Source: Rhodobacteraceae bacterium Alg231-30 (GTDB taxonomy: Bacteria > Pseudomonadota > Alphaproteobacteria > Rhodobacterales > Rhodobacteraceae). From it: 64,000 bases of DNA. The DNA lies in NCBI GenBank assembly GCA_900143615.1, contig FREU01000005.1:124084-188083 (forward strand), read 5' to 3'. Under the pieces are notes generated by a model. The model did not search any database. It was not told the origin of the DNA and saw only the letters and a list, made by a program, of their open reading frames with translations. Numbering within the stretch: position 1 is the first letter of the stretch; the number at the start of each line of letters is the position of its first letter. Made by a program: the position numbers and the translations under genes. Below are positions 7,720 to 16,356 of this stretch, one piece after another.

Positions 7720-9482
7720 GCCACTTGTTCCTCTTGCCAGCGTTCCAGCTCGACCATAAACACCGCGCCGCCTCCGGGCGCATTCATGCCACGAATATTG
7801 CCACCAAAGCTTTGCACCAGACCATATGAGATGGACAGCCCCAACCCCATACCCTCAGAACTGCCGACTTCTTTGGTGGAATAGAACGGATCAAAAATCT
7901 TGTCCGGCTCATCGATGCCGGGCCCCGTGTCCTGAACCGTCACAATCAGCCGCGCGCCGGCTTGGACATCAATCGTAATCTCACGCGTCTCACGTCCCAC
8001 CATCGCATCCGCCGCATTGTTAATCAGATTGACAAACACCTGCCCCAAACGGACTTCGCCGCCCAAAGCATATACCGCGACAGGCACTTGTGCGGGGTCC
8101 CAATGCAAAATCACAGCGTCATTGCGCAGCCGTGCCTCGGTCAGCTCAACCGCCTGATTGATCACCGCAACCACATCCACCTTGCCCATCGGCTCACTTT
8201 CGTTGCGCGCAAAGGCCCGCAGGTTCTTGATGATCCGCGCCATGCGTGTGGCCATCTGCGAAATCCGCCCCAGATTATCGCCTGCTTTGCTCTCGTTACC
8301 CCGCTCCAGAAATCGTGTACCGTTTTCCGCAAAGCTCTGGATCGCCATCAGCGGCTGGTTCAGCTCGTGACTAATCCCCGCACTCATTTGACCCAAGGCG
8401 CTTAGCTTGCCCGCCTGTACCAGATCCGCCTGCGCCTTATTGAGCGCGGCCTCAGCCTCTTGCCGCTCGGCAATCTCACGGCGCAGCATCTTGTTGGTTT
8501 CACTCAGCGCGCGGGTGCGCGTGCTGACGCGTTCCTCAAGCACCGCATTGGCTTCCGCCAACACACGACGGCGCTCAATGGTCACCCAAAGGATCAAGCC
8601 AAACACCAGCAAGGTCGAGGTCACCACTGCGGCCTCCAAAAACGCCAACCGCCGCGCAGGAGCAAGGTCGAGCACCGCCTCGCCCGTCAAAGCGTATTTT
8701 GGCAAATCCTGCGTGATGTGCAGCCCGTGTTTAGGCAAATATGGGCCCCAATCCATTTCCCAAAGCTCATAATCGCGCTCTTGAGTGGCCGAAAATGCGG
8801 GAGCCGAGCCACTTGGCGGGACCAAACCCTGTGTTTGCGGTGTGCGCTTCCAAAACAACAACTCGCTGCGATTGGTGACAAACACATCTCCCAACCTGTC
8901 GACAAAGAACACCGCCGGACCTTCTCCGCGCCAATTGTCCTCAAAGCTCTCAACGTCCACAACCACAATCAAAACGGCGCTGACGGGTCCGTCTTTGGCA
9001 AAGCTGGGTGCCGCAAAATAAAACGCACGGCTGTCATAGCGCGCATCCAGCGCATGATGTGTGCCCAATGCCCCCTGCAACGCCCGCTGATAATGCGGAG
9101 ACTGTGCAATTTGATCCACATTCCCCTGCGGCGCATGGGCCGAGGCCAAAATCCGTCCATCAGCGGCAACATAAATTGCATCAAGCGCCGCAGTTTTGTC
9201 AGCCGCCTGCAGTAACAAAGCACTGGCGGCTGCCGCATCCCCGCCGCCTTCGGCCAGACTCAACAGGTCCGGATGCTCTGCCATCAGAACCGCAAGCTCT
9301 TGATATCTCTGCAATTGCGCGGTCAACCGGTCCGAAGCCAAGGCAAGATCAGTTGCTCCCGTGCTGGCCACGCCGACCAAAGCCCGCCCATAGCTAAAGC
9401 GCCAATCGGTTATGGCAACAGCCGCAAGGGCCATTAAAAACAGAACCAGAATCGTTGCGCGATGTCGCATCCAAGTAGCCAT
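7716..9482 (-). CDS. dctB: C4-dicarboxylate sensor histidine kinase (DctB)
   Basis: A membrane sensor kinase of 588 residues. Two hydrophobic helices (about 10-27 and 283-303) flank a periplasmic PDC/dCache sensor. A coiled coil with RTRALSETNKMLRREIAERQ follows, then the phospho-acceptor box (ISHELNQPLMAIQSF) and a HATPase domain with N box (NLINNAADAM), DTGPGID and GMGLGLSISYGLV. The HELNQPL form is that of DctB/NtrB-like kinases. It lies directly upstream of dctD with a 4-base ATGA overlap. dctPQM is about 4.2 kb beyond dctD on the same strand, which supports dicarboxylate sensing. Confidence 0.88.
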   Translation of the reverse strand: MATWMRHRATILVLFLMALAAVAITDWRFSYGRALVGVASTGATDLALASDRLTAQLQRYQELAVLMAEHPDLLSLAEGGGDAAAASALLLQAADKTAALDAIYVAADGRILASAHAPQGNVDQIAQSPHYQRALQGALGTHHALDARYDSRAFYFAAPSFAKDGPVSAVLIVVVDVESFEDNWRGEGPAVFFVDRLGDVFVTNRSELLFWKRTPQTQGLVPPSGSAPAFSATQERDYELWEMDWGPYLPKHGLHITQDLPKYALTGEAVLDLAPARRLAFLEAAVVTSTLLVFGLILWVTIERRRVLAEANAVLEERVSTRTRALSETNKMLRREIAERQEAEAALNKAQADLVQAGKLSALGQMSAGISHELNQPLMAIQSFAENGTRFLERGNESKAGDNLGRISQMATRMARIIKNLRAFARNESEPMGKVDVVAVINQAVELTEARLRNDAVILHWDPAQVPVAVYALGGEVRLGQVFVNLINNAADAMVGRETREITIDVQAGARLIVTVQDTGPGIDEPDKIFDPFYSTKEVGSSEGMGLGLSISYGLVQSFGGNIRGMNAPGGGAVFMVELERWQEEQVA

Positions 9483-9584
9483 AGGCGCACCCTACCCGCT
9501 TTCTTTTCGCGGCGCGAGATGCCCGCGCGTCGCAATTTCATCTCACCTCTTGCCAAACCCGCAAACGCAAGAAACAAATGCCCC

Positions 9585-10766
9585 ATGAACAGATTACAGC
9601 AATCCCCCGTCGACCCTGACTTTGTCCAAAACCCCTATGCGTTTTATGCCCGCGCACGCGAACAAGGGGCGATGTTTTATTGGGACGACTACGGTATGCC
9701 CGCCGCGCTTTCAAATGCCACCGTCAGCGTGCTGCTCAAAGACCGCCGTTTGGGGCGCGAAGTGCCTGCCGAAATGGCCCCCGCCATTCCCGACCACTTG
9801 GCCCCGTTTTACGCGATTGAAGCCCACTCCATGCTGGAGCTTGAGCCGCCGCGCCACACGCGCCTGCGCTCACTGGTGCTGCGCGCCTTCACAACCCGTG
9901 CCATTGCCGCGCTTGAGCCTGATATCGAAACCCTGTGCCATGAGTTGATCGACAGCTTCCCGTCGCAGCCATTTGATCTGCTCACGGCCTATTGCACCCA
10001 AGTTCCCGTCATCACCATCGCCCGTCTATTGGGCGTGCCCGACGCAATGGCCCCGCAATTTCTGGCGTGGTCCCACGCTATGGTGTCTATGTATATGGCC
10101 AGCCGCACCCGCGCCCATGAGGACGCGGCCGCCCAAGCCTCGACCGACTTCACCGCCTATTTGAACGACTACATCGATAGCCGTCGAAAAACCCCATCTG
10201 ACGATTTGATCAGCCGACTGATTGCCGCCGAAGAAGATGGCGAAAAGCTCTCGACACCCGAATTGATTACGACCTGTATTCTGTTGCTCAACGCAGGACA
10301 TGAAGCCACCGTGCACAGTTTGGGCAATGGCGTCAAAACCCTGCTGGAAACAAGCACCGACCTATCGTGTCTGGCCCCCGAAGGGATCGACAATACGGTC
10401 GAGGAAATCTTGCGCTTTGACCCGCCCCTGCACATGTTCACCCGATACGCTTATGAGGACATCGAGGTTGGGCGACATACCTTCAAACGCGGCGATCAGG
10501 TTGCCTTGCTACTCGGGGCGGCTAATCGCGACCCGATGGTTTGGGAAGACCCCGATCAATTTGACCCGACCCGCCCGATCAGCACCAATTCCAGCTTTGG
10601 CGGAGGGCTGCATTTCTGCGTCGGCGCGCCGCTGGCACGGCTTGAGATGAAGATCGCGCTGCCCATCCTGTTTGAGCGCTGTCCAAATCTCGCGCTGGCG
10701 GAAACACCGCGCTACGCCAACAGCTACCACTTCCACGGATTAGAGCGCCTGATGGTCACACGCTAG
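9585..10766 (+). CDS. Cytochrome P450
   Basis: A soluble class I P450 of 393 residues. Seen directly: I-helix motif AGHEAT (237-242), ExxR at Glu274-Arg277 (EILR), and the heme loop FGGGLHFCVGAPLARLE with Cys345 as thiolate ligand. The FNPTRP-like meander (FDPTRPIS) is also present. I start at ATG 9585 (MNRLQQSPVDPDF), where the family normally begins; an in-frame ATG at 9462 would add 41 residues that overlap dctB on the other strand. No ferredoxin or ferredoxin reductase is adjacent. The closest resemblance is to bacterial CYP107-like hydroxylases; the substrate is unknown. Confidence 0.9.
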   Translation: MNRLQQSPVDPDFVQNPYAFYARAREQGAMFYWDDYGMPAALSNATVSVLLKDRRLGREVPAEMAPAIPDHLAPFYAIEAHSMLELEPPRHTRLRSLVLRAFTTRAIAALEPDIETLCHELIDSFPSQPFDLLTAYCTQVPVITIARLLGVPDAMAPQFLAWSHAMVSMYMASRTRAHEDAAAQASTDFTAYLNDYIDSRRKTPSDDLISRLIAAEEDGEKLSTPELITTCILLLNAGHEATVHSLGNGVKTLLETSTDLSCLAPEGIDNTVEEILRFDPPLHMFTRYAYEDIEVGRHTFKRGDQVALLLGAANRDPMVWEDPDQFDPTRPISTNSSFGGGLHFCVGAPLARLEMKIALPILFERCPNLALAETPRYANSYHFHGLERLMVTR

Positions 10767-11224
10767 ATCGGCAGCATCGCTGTCGATTTCAACTCTTCCA
10801 TAGACAAGAGTGCGGTCACATTATGCACTTTCACCTCTGAAATCAGGGCCTGATAAAACGTATCGTAAGCCCGCGCGTTTTTGACCTGTACCTTGAGGAT
10901 ATAATCGATATCCCCCGCCAACCTGTGCGCTTCCATCACCTCGGGGCGATCTTGCAGCGCTTTCAAAAACTTACGCTGCCAATCCGCCTCATGTTCGCTG
11001 GTGCGGATCAGTACAAAGAAACAGGCCTCAAGCCCCAGCGCCTCGGCATCCAGCAAAACTGTCTGCTGGCGGATTACGCCTGCGTCGCGCAGCTTGCGAA
11101 TCCGGTTCCAGACCGGCGTCTTGGAAGACCCCACCTGACGGGCAATTTCATCCAAAGACTGCGCCGCATCGCGCTGAAGCTCCCCAAGGATTTTCCGATC
11201 CATGTCGTCTATGCGCAATGCCAT
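10763..11224 (-). CDS. Lrp/AsnC-family transcriptional regulator
   Basis: A 153-residue regulator with an N-terminal winged helix-turn-helix (DDMDRKILGELQRDAAQSLDEIARQVGSSKTPVWNRIRKL region, split as read) and a C-terminal RAM ligand-binding domain (HRLAGDIDYILKVQV). Lrp-type regulators bind as dimers or octamers and often respond to amino acids. It is divergent from the cysteine operon starting at 11365, so it is a good candidate regulator of that operon. Its last codons overlap the convergent P450 stop by 4 bases. Confidence 0.9.
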   Translation of the reverse strand: MALRIDDMDRKILGELQRDAAQSLDEIARQVGSSKTPVWNRIRKLRDAGVIRQQTVLLDAEALGLEACFFVLIRTSEHEADWQRKFLKALQDRPEVMEAHRLAGDIDYILKVQVKNARAYDTFYQALISEVKVHNVTALLSMEELKSTAMLPI

Positions 11225-11317
11225 CCCGTATTTCCCCTCGTTTCGGAACTAAATCGCTCAATCGTTAAATTTTTAAAACGTATGTTTCTATTTTTACCGA
11301 CATCTGGCTTTCAGGTG

Positions 11318-11334
11318 GGAATATTTCCTATATT
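11318..11334 (+). promoter_or_regulatory. Candidate operator and -10 region of the cysteine operon
   Basis: The palindrome GGAA-TAT-TTCC (11318-11328) is directly followed by TATATT (11329-11334), a good -10. No strong -35 stands 16-18 bases upstream. A weak -35 plus a symmetric site at this place suits control by the divergent Lrp-type regulator; this is inference. Confidence 0.35.
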
Positions 11335-11364
11335 GGACAGCAAGTCAAACACCGGAGCAAATCC

Positions 11365-11685
11365 ATGCCACGCGCATTCACACCCAAAGTTGTCACTGCA
11401 AACGCCCTTATCGAAGGCGACGTGATCTATCTGACCTCTCAGGACAGCTGGACCCGCGAGATGTGTGACGCCGAGTTGATGACCGATGAGGCCCATGCCC
11501 AGCTGCGCCTGCTGGAAGCCTCCCAACAGGTCGACGTGGTGGTTGGCGCCTATTTGGCAGATGCGACCGCCTCCGACAAGGGGCCTCAGCCCACGCATTT
11601 TCGTGAAGAATTCCGCCGCACCGGACCTTCCAACTATTTCCACGGCAAACAAGCAGTTGCCAGCCAGGACGGCTCGACCCTCTAA
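11365..11685 (+). CDS. DUF2849 protein of the sulfite reductase operon
   Basis: A small soluble protein of 106 residues (MPRAFTPKVVTANAL...GDVIYLT) matching DUF2849, a family found next to sulfite reductase genes in alphaproteobacteria. Its function is not established. It is the first gene of the operon, 34 bases before cysI. In related genomes a siroheme synthase (cysG) often precedes it, but none is present here. Confidence 0.85.
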   Translation: MPRAFTPKVVTANALIEGDVIYLTSQDSWTREMCDAELMTDEAHAQLRLLEASQQVDVVVGAYLADATASDKGPQPTHFREEFRRTGPSNYFHGKQAVASQDGSTL

Positions 11686-11719
11686 GGTCGCCTCCCAGTA
11701 CACGCAAAGGGTTTTAGCC

Positions 11720-13387
11720 ATGTATCAGTACAATGACTTCGACACAGCCTTTCTGGCTCAGCGCAACAAACAGTTCCGTGCTCAGGTGGAACGCCGCATT
11801 GCCGGCAACCTGACTGAAGACGAATTCAAGCCCCTGCGCCTGATGAACGGTCTCTATCTGCAATTGCACGCCTATATGCTGCGCGTCGCCATTCCCTATG
11901 GCACGCTGAACTCGGCACAGATGGACACGCTCGCGCTCTTGGCTGAAAAGTGGGACAAGGGCTACGGCCACTTTACCACCCGCCAGAACATCCAATATAA
12001 CTGGCCTAAACTGTCAGACGTGCCTGACATGCTGGACGCGCTGGCCAAAGTTGGCATGCACGCCATCCAAACCTCGGGCAACACCATCCGCAACGTGACC
12101 GCCGACCACTTTGCCGGTGCCGCAGCCGATGAGCTTGAAGATCCCCGCCCCGTGGCCGAGCTGATCCGCCAGTGGTCCACCGATCACCCTGAATTCCAAT
12201 TCATGGGCCGCAAATTCAAAATCGCCGTTGGGGCCGCACAAAAGGACCGTGCGGTCCTCAAAGCACACGATCTCGCGGTGCGCATCGTGCAAAACGATGC
12301 TGGCGAGATCGGCTATGAAATCCTCGTTGGTGGTGGCCTAGGCCGCACCCCGATGATTGGCAAAGTCATCAACGAGTTTGTCGCCCGCGAAGACCTTTTG
12401 GCCTACATCGAAGCGGTTGTGTCGGTCTGGAACCAGATCGGTCGTCGCGACAACAAATACAAAGCCCGCATCAAGATCACCGTGCATGAACACGGTCTTG
12501 ACGACATCCGCGCCCGCGTGGCCGAACGGTTTGCACAAATCCGCCCAACCTTCACCGGTGCGGACCAGAAGTTGTTCGCCGACATCAAGGCACATTTTGC
12601 GGCCCCCGATTTCCGCAAGGCGCCCACAGTCGAGTTCGAAACCGCCTATAACGCCAACCCGCTGTTCCGCAGCTGGGTGGACACCAACCTGTCCGGGCAC
12701 CGTGCCGAGGGCTATGCCATCGTCACCGTATCGATCAAGAAACACGGCGAAACGCCCGGCGACGCCACAGCCGAGCAGATGCGCACCCTTGCAGAACTGG
12801 CCCGCAAATATGGCCACGACGAACTGCGCATCAGCCACGAGCAGAACGTGATCCTGCCGCATGTCCACAAATCGGACCTGACTGCGGTTTACACCGCTCT
12901 GCGCGAGGCGGAGCTGCACACCGCCAACATCGGTCTGGTCTCAGACATCATCGCCTGCCCCGGCATGGATTACTGCGCGCTGGCCACTGCCCGCTCGATC
13001 CCCGTCGCCCAACAGATCGCCACCCGTTTTGACGAACTCAAGCTTGAGCACGACATCGGCCACCTTCAGATCAAGATCTCCGGCTGCATCAACGCCTGTG
13101 GTCACCACCATGTCGGCCACATCGGCATTCTGGGTCTGGACCGGGCCGGCGTTGAGAACTATCAGATCACATTAGGTGGGGACGCGACCGAAACCGCAGC
13201 CATCGGCGAGCGTGCCGGCCCCGGTTTTGCCTATGACGAAATCGTGCCTGCCATCGAACGTTTGGTGAATGGGTATCTCGAGTTGCGCGAAGGTCCCCAA
13301 GAGACCTTCCTAGAAAGCTATCGTCGCCTCGGTCTGGCGCCGTTCAAAGCCTATCTCTACCCCGAGGCCCAGGCCAATGCCGCATGA
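11720..13387 (+). CDS. cysI: Ferredoxin/NADPH-type nitrite/sulfite reductase hemoprotein
   Basis: This enzyme reduces sulfite to sulfide with six electrons. The 555 residues hold two ferrodoxin-like/siroheme half repeats. The second carries the cysteine ligands of the siroheme-4Fe4S centre: CPGMDYC and CINACGHHHVGHIG. The substrate arginine/lysine strands of the family appear in TTRQNIQYNW and SGNTIRNVT. I start at ATG 11720 (MYQYNDFD); the open frame from 11486 reads through DUF2849 out of frame. The stop overlaps cysH by 11 bases. The nearby fpr gene suggests electrons come by way of ferredoxin. Confidence 0.93.
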   Translation: MYQYNDFDTAFLAQRNKQFRAQVERRIAGNLTEDEFKPLRLMNGLYLQLHAYMLRVAIPYGTLNSAQMDTLALLAEKWDKGYGHFTTRQNIQYNWPKLSDVPDMLDALAKVGMHAIQTSGNTIRNVTADHFAGAAADELEDPRPVAELIRQWSTDHPEFQFMGRKFKIAVGAAQKDRAVLKAHDLAVRIVQNDAGEIGYEILVGGGLGRTPMIGKVINEFVAREDLLAYIEAVVSVWNQIGRRDNKYKARIKITVHEHGLDDIRARVAERFAQIRPTFTGADQKLFADIKAHFAAPDFRKAPTVEFETAYNANPLFRSWVDTNLSGHRAEGYAIVTVSIKKHGETPGDATAEQMRTLAELARKYGHDELRISHEQNVILPHVHKSDLTAVYTALREAELHTANIGLVSDIIACPGMDYCALATARSIPVAQQIATRFDELKLEHDIGHLQIKISGCINACGHHHVGHIGILGLDRAGVENYQITLGGDATETAAIGERAGPGFAYDEIVPAIERLVNGYLELREGPQETFLESYRRLGLAPFKAYLYPEAQANAA

Positions 13388-14174
13388 TTTCTTCTCTGCG
13401 TCCACATCACCGCTGAGCACCGGCGTCGCGCCCGGCGCTCAGCGCGTTGACCCGCTCAAGGCCAAGGTCGACGCACTAAACGCGCGCTATCGCCACCATG
13501 CGGCACCCGATGTCATTGCCGCCGCGCTGAGCGATCCGCAGGCCGGGAAAATTGCATTGGTGTCCTCTTTTGGTGCCGAGTCCGTGGTACTGCTACACCT
13601 CGCGGCGATGGTGGATCGCAACATTCCAGTGATCTTTGTGGACACTGAAATGCTATTTGCCGAAACGCTGGTCTACCAACAGGAACTGGCCGAGCGGCTG
13701 CATCTGAACAATCTTCAGATCATCCGCGCCAGCGAAGCCACCATTAAGGCCGAAGATGCTGACGGCACCCTGCATCAGCGCGACAGCGAAGCCTGCTGTG
13801 CCCTGCGCAAAACCCGCCCTCTGCAAAAAGCCCTGCGCGGCTATGATGGCTGGATCACAGGCCGCAAACGCTTTCAGGCAGGCACCCGTTCCGCGCTTGA
13901 TTTCTTTGAGGTCGAGGATTTCACCGGCCGTATCAAGGTGAACCCACTAGCCCATTGGGCGCCCGAAGATGTGCGCGCCTATATGGAAGAAAACCGCCTG
14001 CCCCGTCACCCGCTGGTGGCCAAGGGCTATCCTTCAATTGGCTGTGCTCCTTGCACATCAGCGGTCAAAGAAGGCGAAGATCCCCGGTCCGGCCGCTGGC
14101 GCGGACAGAACAAAACCGAATGCGGCATCCATGTTGTTGATGGCAAAATGGTGCGAGTTGGAGAAAAGACATGA
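13377..14174 (+). CDS. cysH: Assimilatory APS reductase (phosphoadenylylsulfate reductase family)
   Basis: Reduces activated sulfate to sulfite using thioredoxin. The 265 residues have the PP-loop-like SSFGAESVVLLHL and the catalytic ECGIH motif (KTECGIHVV) near the C terminus. The two cysteine pairs CCALRK and CAPC (in SIGCAPCTSAV) are the 4Fe-4S ligands that mark plant/bacterial APS-type enzymes rather than PAPS-only CysH. The substrate is therefore probably APS. It overlaps cysI at its start and DUF934 at its end (4 bases), so expression is coupled. Confidence 0.92.
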   Translation: MPHDFFSASTSPLSTGVAPGAQRVDPLKAKVDALNARYRHHAAPDVIAAALSDPQAGKIALVSSFGAESVVLLHLAAMVDRNIPVIFVDTEMLFAETLVYQQELAERLHLNNLQIIRASEATIKAEDADGTLHQRDSEACCALRKTRPLQKALRGYDGWITGRKRFQAGTRSALDFFEVEDFTGRIKVNPLAHWAPEDVRAYMEENRLPRHPLVAKGYPSIGCAPCTSAVKEGEDPRSGRWRGQNKTECGIHVVDGKMVRVGEKT

Positions 14175-14584
14175 GTGTAATTGTAACAGACGCAGGTTTT
14201 GTCACAGATGACTGGACCTTGGGGTTTGTCCCCGTCACCGACGCGGCCAATGATGTGGCATCGCTGGACGTCAGCTCGGACACTGATCCAGCGACCCTGA
14301 TGGACAAGATTTCCTCCACCCAAATGATCCGCGTAGATTTCCCCAGCTTTGCGGATGGTCGCGGCTTCACCATTGCACGCCAATTGCGCCTTGCGGGCTA
14401 CAACGGCCGCCTACGCGCCCGTGGGCATGTAATTTCCGACCAATATGCCATGGCGCGCCGCTGCGGCTTTGATGAGGTCGAAATCTCTGAGGAGCTGGCC
14501 GAGCGCCAACCGCAATCCGAATGGGTTTTCCGAGCTGACTGGCAGGAAAATAACTATCAGGCCCGCATGCGCGGCAAGGGCTAG
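14171..14584 (+). CDS. DUF934 protein of the cysteine operon
   Basis: A 137-residue soluble protein of the DUF934 family, recognised from IRVDFPSFADGRGFTIARQLR and the RARGHVISDQYAMARRCGFDEVE block. The family travels with cysI and cysH in proteobacteria and is thought to be an accessory of sulfite reduction, but no reaction is known to me. Its ATG overlaps the cysH stop (ATGA). Confidence 0.87.
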   Translation: MSVIVTDAGFVTDDWTLGFVPVTDAANDVASLDVSSDTDPATLMDKISSTQMIRVDFPSFADGRGFTIARQLRLAGYNGRLRARGHVISDQYAMARRCGFDEVEISEELAERQPQSEWVFRADWQENNYQARMRGKG

Positions 14585-14694
14585 ACGCCTCACACATCGT
14601 GCAGTTGCGATATGTCAAAGACATTTCGCGCATGCATCTTCAAATCGTTCCCAAAAGTGTTAGATGGAGGGCGGGTAACCCCGCCCATGTAGAT

Positions 14695-15543
14695 ATGACC
14701 GAGCAAACTCCCGTGACCGAAGCCCAAGCCGTAAAAGTTCCCACCCTGCCCGACGCTCAGACTGTGACCGAGGTGCAGCATTACACTGACCGTCTTTTCC
14801 GGTTCCGCTGCACGCGCCCTGCGTCGATGCGCTTCCGCTCGGGCGAGTTTGTGATGATCGGCCTGATGGGCGACCCCCATCCAGAAACCGGCAAGCAGAA
14901 ACCTTTGCTGCGCGCCTACTCGATCGCCTCTCCCAGCTGGGATGAAGAGCTTGAGTTCTACTCGATCAAAGTGCCGGATGGCCCGCTGACCTCGAAATTG
15001 CAGAACATCGTTGTTGGCGATGAAATCATCATGAAACCCAAGCCCGTTGGCACGCTCGTGCATGACGCGCTGATCCCGGGCAAACGCATCTGGTTCTTTG
15101 CCACTGGCACGGGGTTTGCGCCATTTGCCTCGCTGCTGCGCGAACCTCAGACCTATGAAGACTACGACGAAGTCATCATCACCCACACCTGCCGCACCGC
15201 AGGCGAGCTGACCTATGGCCGCGAGCTGATCGAAGCCCTCAAAGAAGACGAATTGCTGAACGAAGTGATCGGTGAAGGCTTCTGGAAGAAGATCAAATAC
15301 TATCCGACCACGACCCGTGAAGAGAGCCCCAAGATGGGCCGCATCACCGATCTGATCAATTCGGGTGAAGCCTATAAAGACCTAGACGTCGAGCCCCTGA
15401 ACCCCGAGTTTGACCGCGCCATGATCTGCGGCAACCTCGCCTTCAACCTCGAACTTAAGGACATGCTCGAAGCGGCAGGTCTGGAAGAAGGTGCCAACTC
15501 GAAACCGGCGCAATATGTGGTGGAAAAAGCTTTCCTCGACTGA
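14695..15543 (+). CDS. fpr: Ferredoxin-NADP+ reductase
   Basis: An FAD enzyme that moves electrons between NADPH and ferredoxin. The protein of 282 residues has the FAD motif RAYSIASPSWDEELEF, the NADP-binding GTGFAPFASLLREP, and the C-terminal FDRAMICGNLAFN...YVVEKAFLD of the bacterial subclass. I start at ATG 14695 (MTEQTPVTEAQ); an upstream in-frame ATG at 14599 adds 32 residues of no family character. It is the last gene of the operon and ends at a strong terminator, which suggests that it supplies sulfite reductase. Confidence 0.93.
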   Translation: MTEQTPVTEAQAVKVPTLPDAQTVTEVQHYTDRLFRFRCTRPASMRFRSGEFVMIGLMGDPHPETGKQKPLLRAYSIASPSWDEELEFYSIKVPDGPLTSKLQNIVVGDEIIMKPKPVGTLVHDALIPGKRIWFFATGTGFAPFASLLREPQTYEDYDEVIITHTCRTAGELTYGRELIEALKEDELLNEVIGEGFWKKIKYYPTTTREESPKMGRITDLINSGEAYKDLDVEPLNPEFDRAMICGNLAFNLELKDMLEAAGLEEGANSKPAQYVVEKAFLD

Positions 15544-15566
15544 TCCAGATGATCCGTCAAAAAGAA

Positions 15567-15598
15567 AAGCCCCGATGCAGATGCGTCGGGGCTTTTTT
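15567..15598 (+). terminator. Rho-independent terminator after fpr
   Basis: Stem GCCCCGA / TCGGGGC with a 10-base loop, followed by six T. It ends the cysteine operon. Confidence 0.85.
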
Positions 15599-15613
15599 GT
15601 TGTTTAGGATGTC

Positions 15614-16162
15614 TTACAGACCCAGCGCAGACTTCACCTGATCGAGCACGCCTTGCAACATCGCTGGATTGCTCTTGGCCGCCTCAAGCGCAGTTGTCAG
15701 CTGCGTCATCTGGATCTGGTCCAGCCCCGCCGCTTCCAGCATCTCAGTGACCTTGGCCATGTCAAACCCGTCCACAGTCAAATACTCTGCCGCCGCGGCA
15801 ACCATGTTGCTGGCTTCATCAGCTGCCGAATCAACCATCTCTTCTGCCTCTGCAGCCATCTCTTCCGCGCTTTCGCTGGCAGCCTCAGATGCTTCAGTCA
15901 CCGTCTCGTTGACGGTCTCTTGGGCCGCCTCAACCGCCGCCTCAACCGCTTCTTCTGCTTCAGTGGCAACCTCTTCTACAGCAGTGCCAACCTCTTCCAT
16001 CGCGTCACCAGCGGCTTCTTCCACCATATCGGCCGCCTCTTTGACCGTGTCAGAGAGTTCTTCCATGGCGGATTTTGGCGCCTCTTCCGGCTGGTTGCTG
16101 ATGAAGGTATAGCCGCCTATCGCGACCACAGCTGCCATCGCGATCCAAATGAATTTGTTCAT
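15614..16162 (-). CDS. Membrane-anchored Ala/Glu-rich helical protein
   Basis: I do not recognise a named family. The 182 residues begin with one uncleaved-looking hydrophobic helix (IWIAMAAVVAIGGYTFI, 5-21). About 95 residues of Ala/Glu-rich sequence follow (EEAAGDAMEEV, EEVATEAEEAVEAAVEAA) that should form a long negatively charged helix or coiled coil in the periplasm. A better structured C-terminal part reads VDGFDMAKVTEMLEAAGLDQIQMTQL. Such proteins are common in roseobacters and may be envelope spacers or amphipathic surface helices. It converges on fpr, and the two transcripts meet at the terminator. Confidence 0.7.
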   Translation of the reverse strand: MNKFIWIAMAAVVAIGGYTFISNQPEEAPKSAMEELSDTVKEAADMVEEAAGDAMEEVGTAVEEVATEAEEAVEAAVEAAQETVNETVTEASEAASESAEEMAAEAEEMVDSAADEASNMVAAAAEYLTVDGFDMAKVTEMLEAAGLDQIQMTQLTTALEAAKSNPAMLQGVLDQVKSALGL

Positions 16163-16304
16163 CTAAATTACTCCCAATAAAAATCCGGATCTGCTCCGGT
16201 ATAGATTTCTTTTGCAAAATTGATGTGATTTCATGCCCCATCAAAGGGGAAACTACAACAAATGACCTCAGAATTGACTAATCGGCTGTTGTATCGGACC
16301 GAAA

Positions 16305-16350
16305 GCGCGAATAAATTAGCGCCCTAGATGATCTTAGCTATTGAAGGAAG
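16305..16350 (+). promoter_or_regulatory. Leader and ribosome site that define the infC start
   Basis: AGGAAG at 16345-16350 stands six bases before ATA 16357. The in-frame TGA at 16342-16344 closes the frame upstream, and no ATG, GTG or TTG lies between it and ATA. A weak promoter (TTGTAT, 17 bases, TAAATT) may lie just upstream; it is a poor match and tentative. Confidence 0.5.
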
Positions 16351-16356
16351 AAAACC

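Noticed and set aside
9462..9584. 41-residue extension of the P450
   Set aside because: It overlaps dctB and lacks family character; ATG 9585 is where P450 homology begins.
11486..11719. N-terminal extension of cysI
   Set aside because: It reads through DUF2849 in another frame; the family begins at MYQYNDFD (11720), which has its own ATG.
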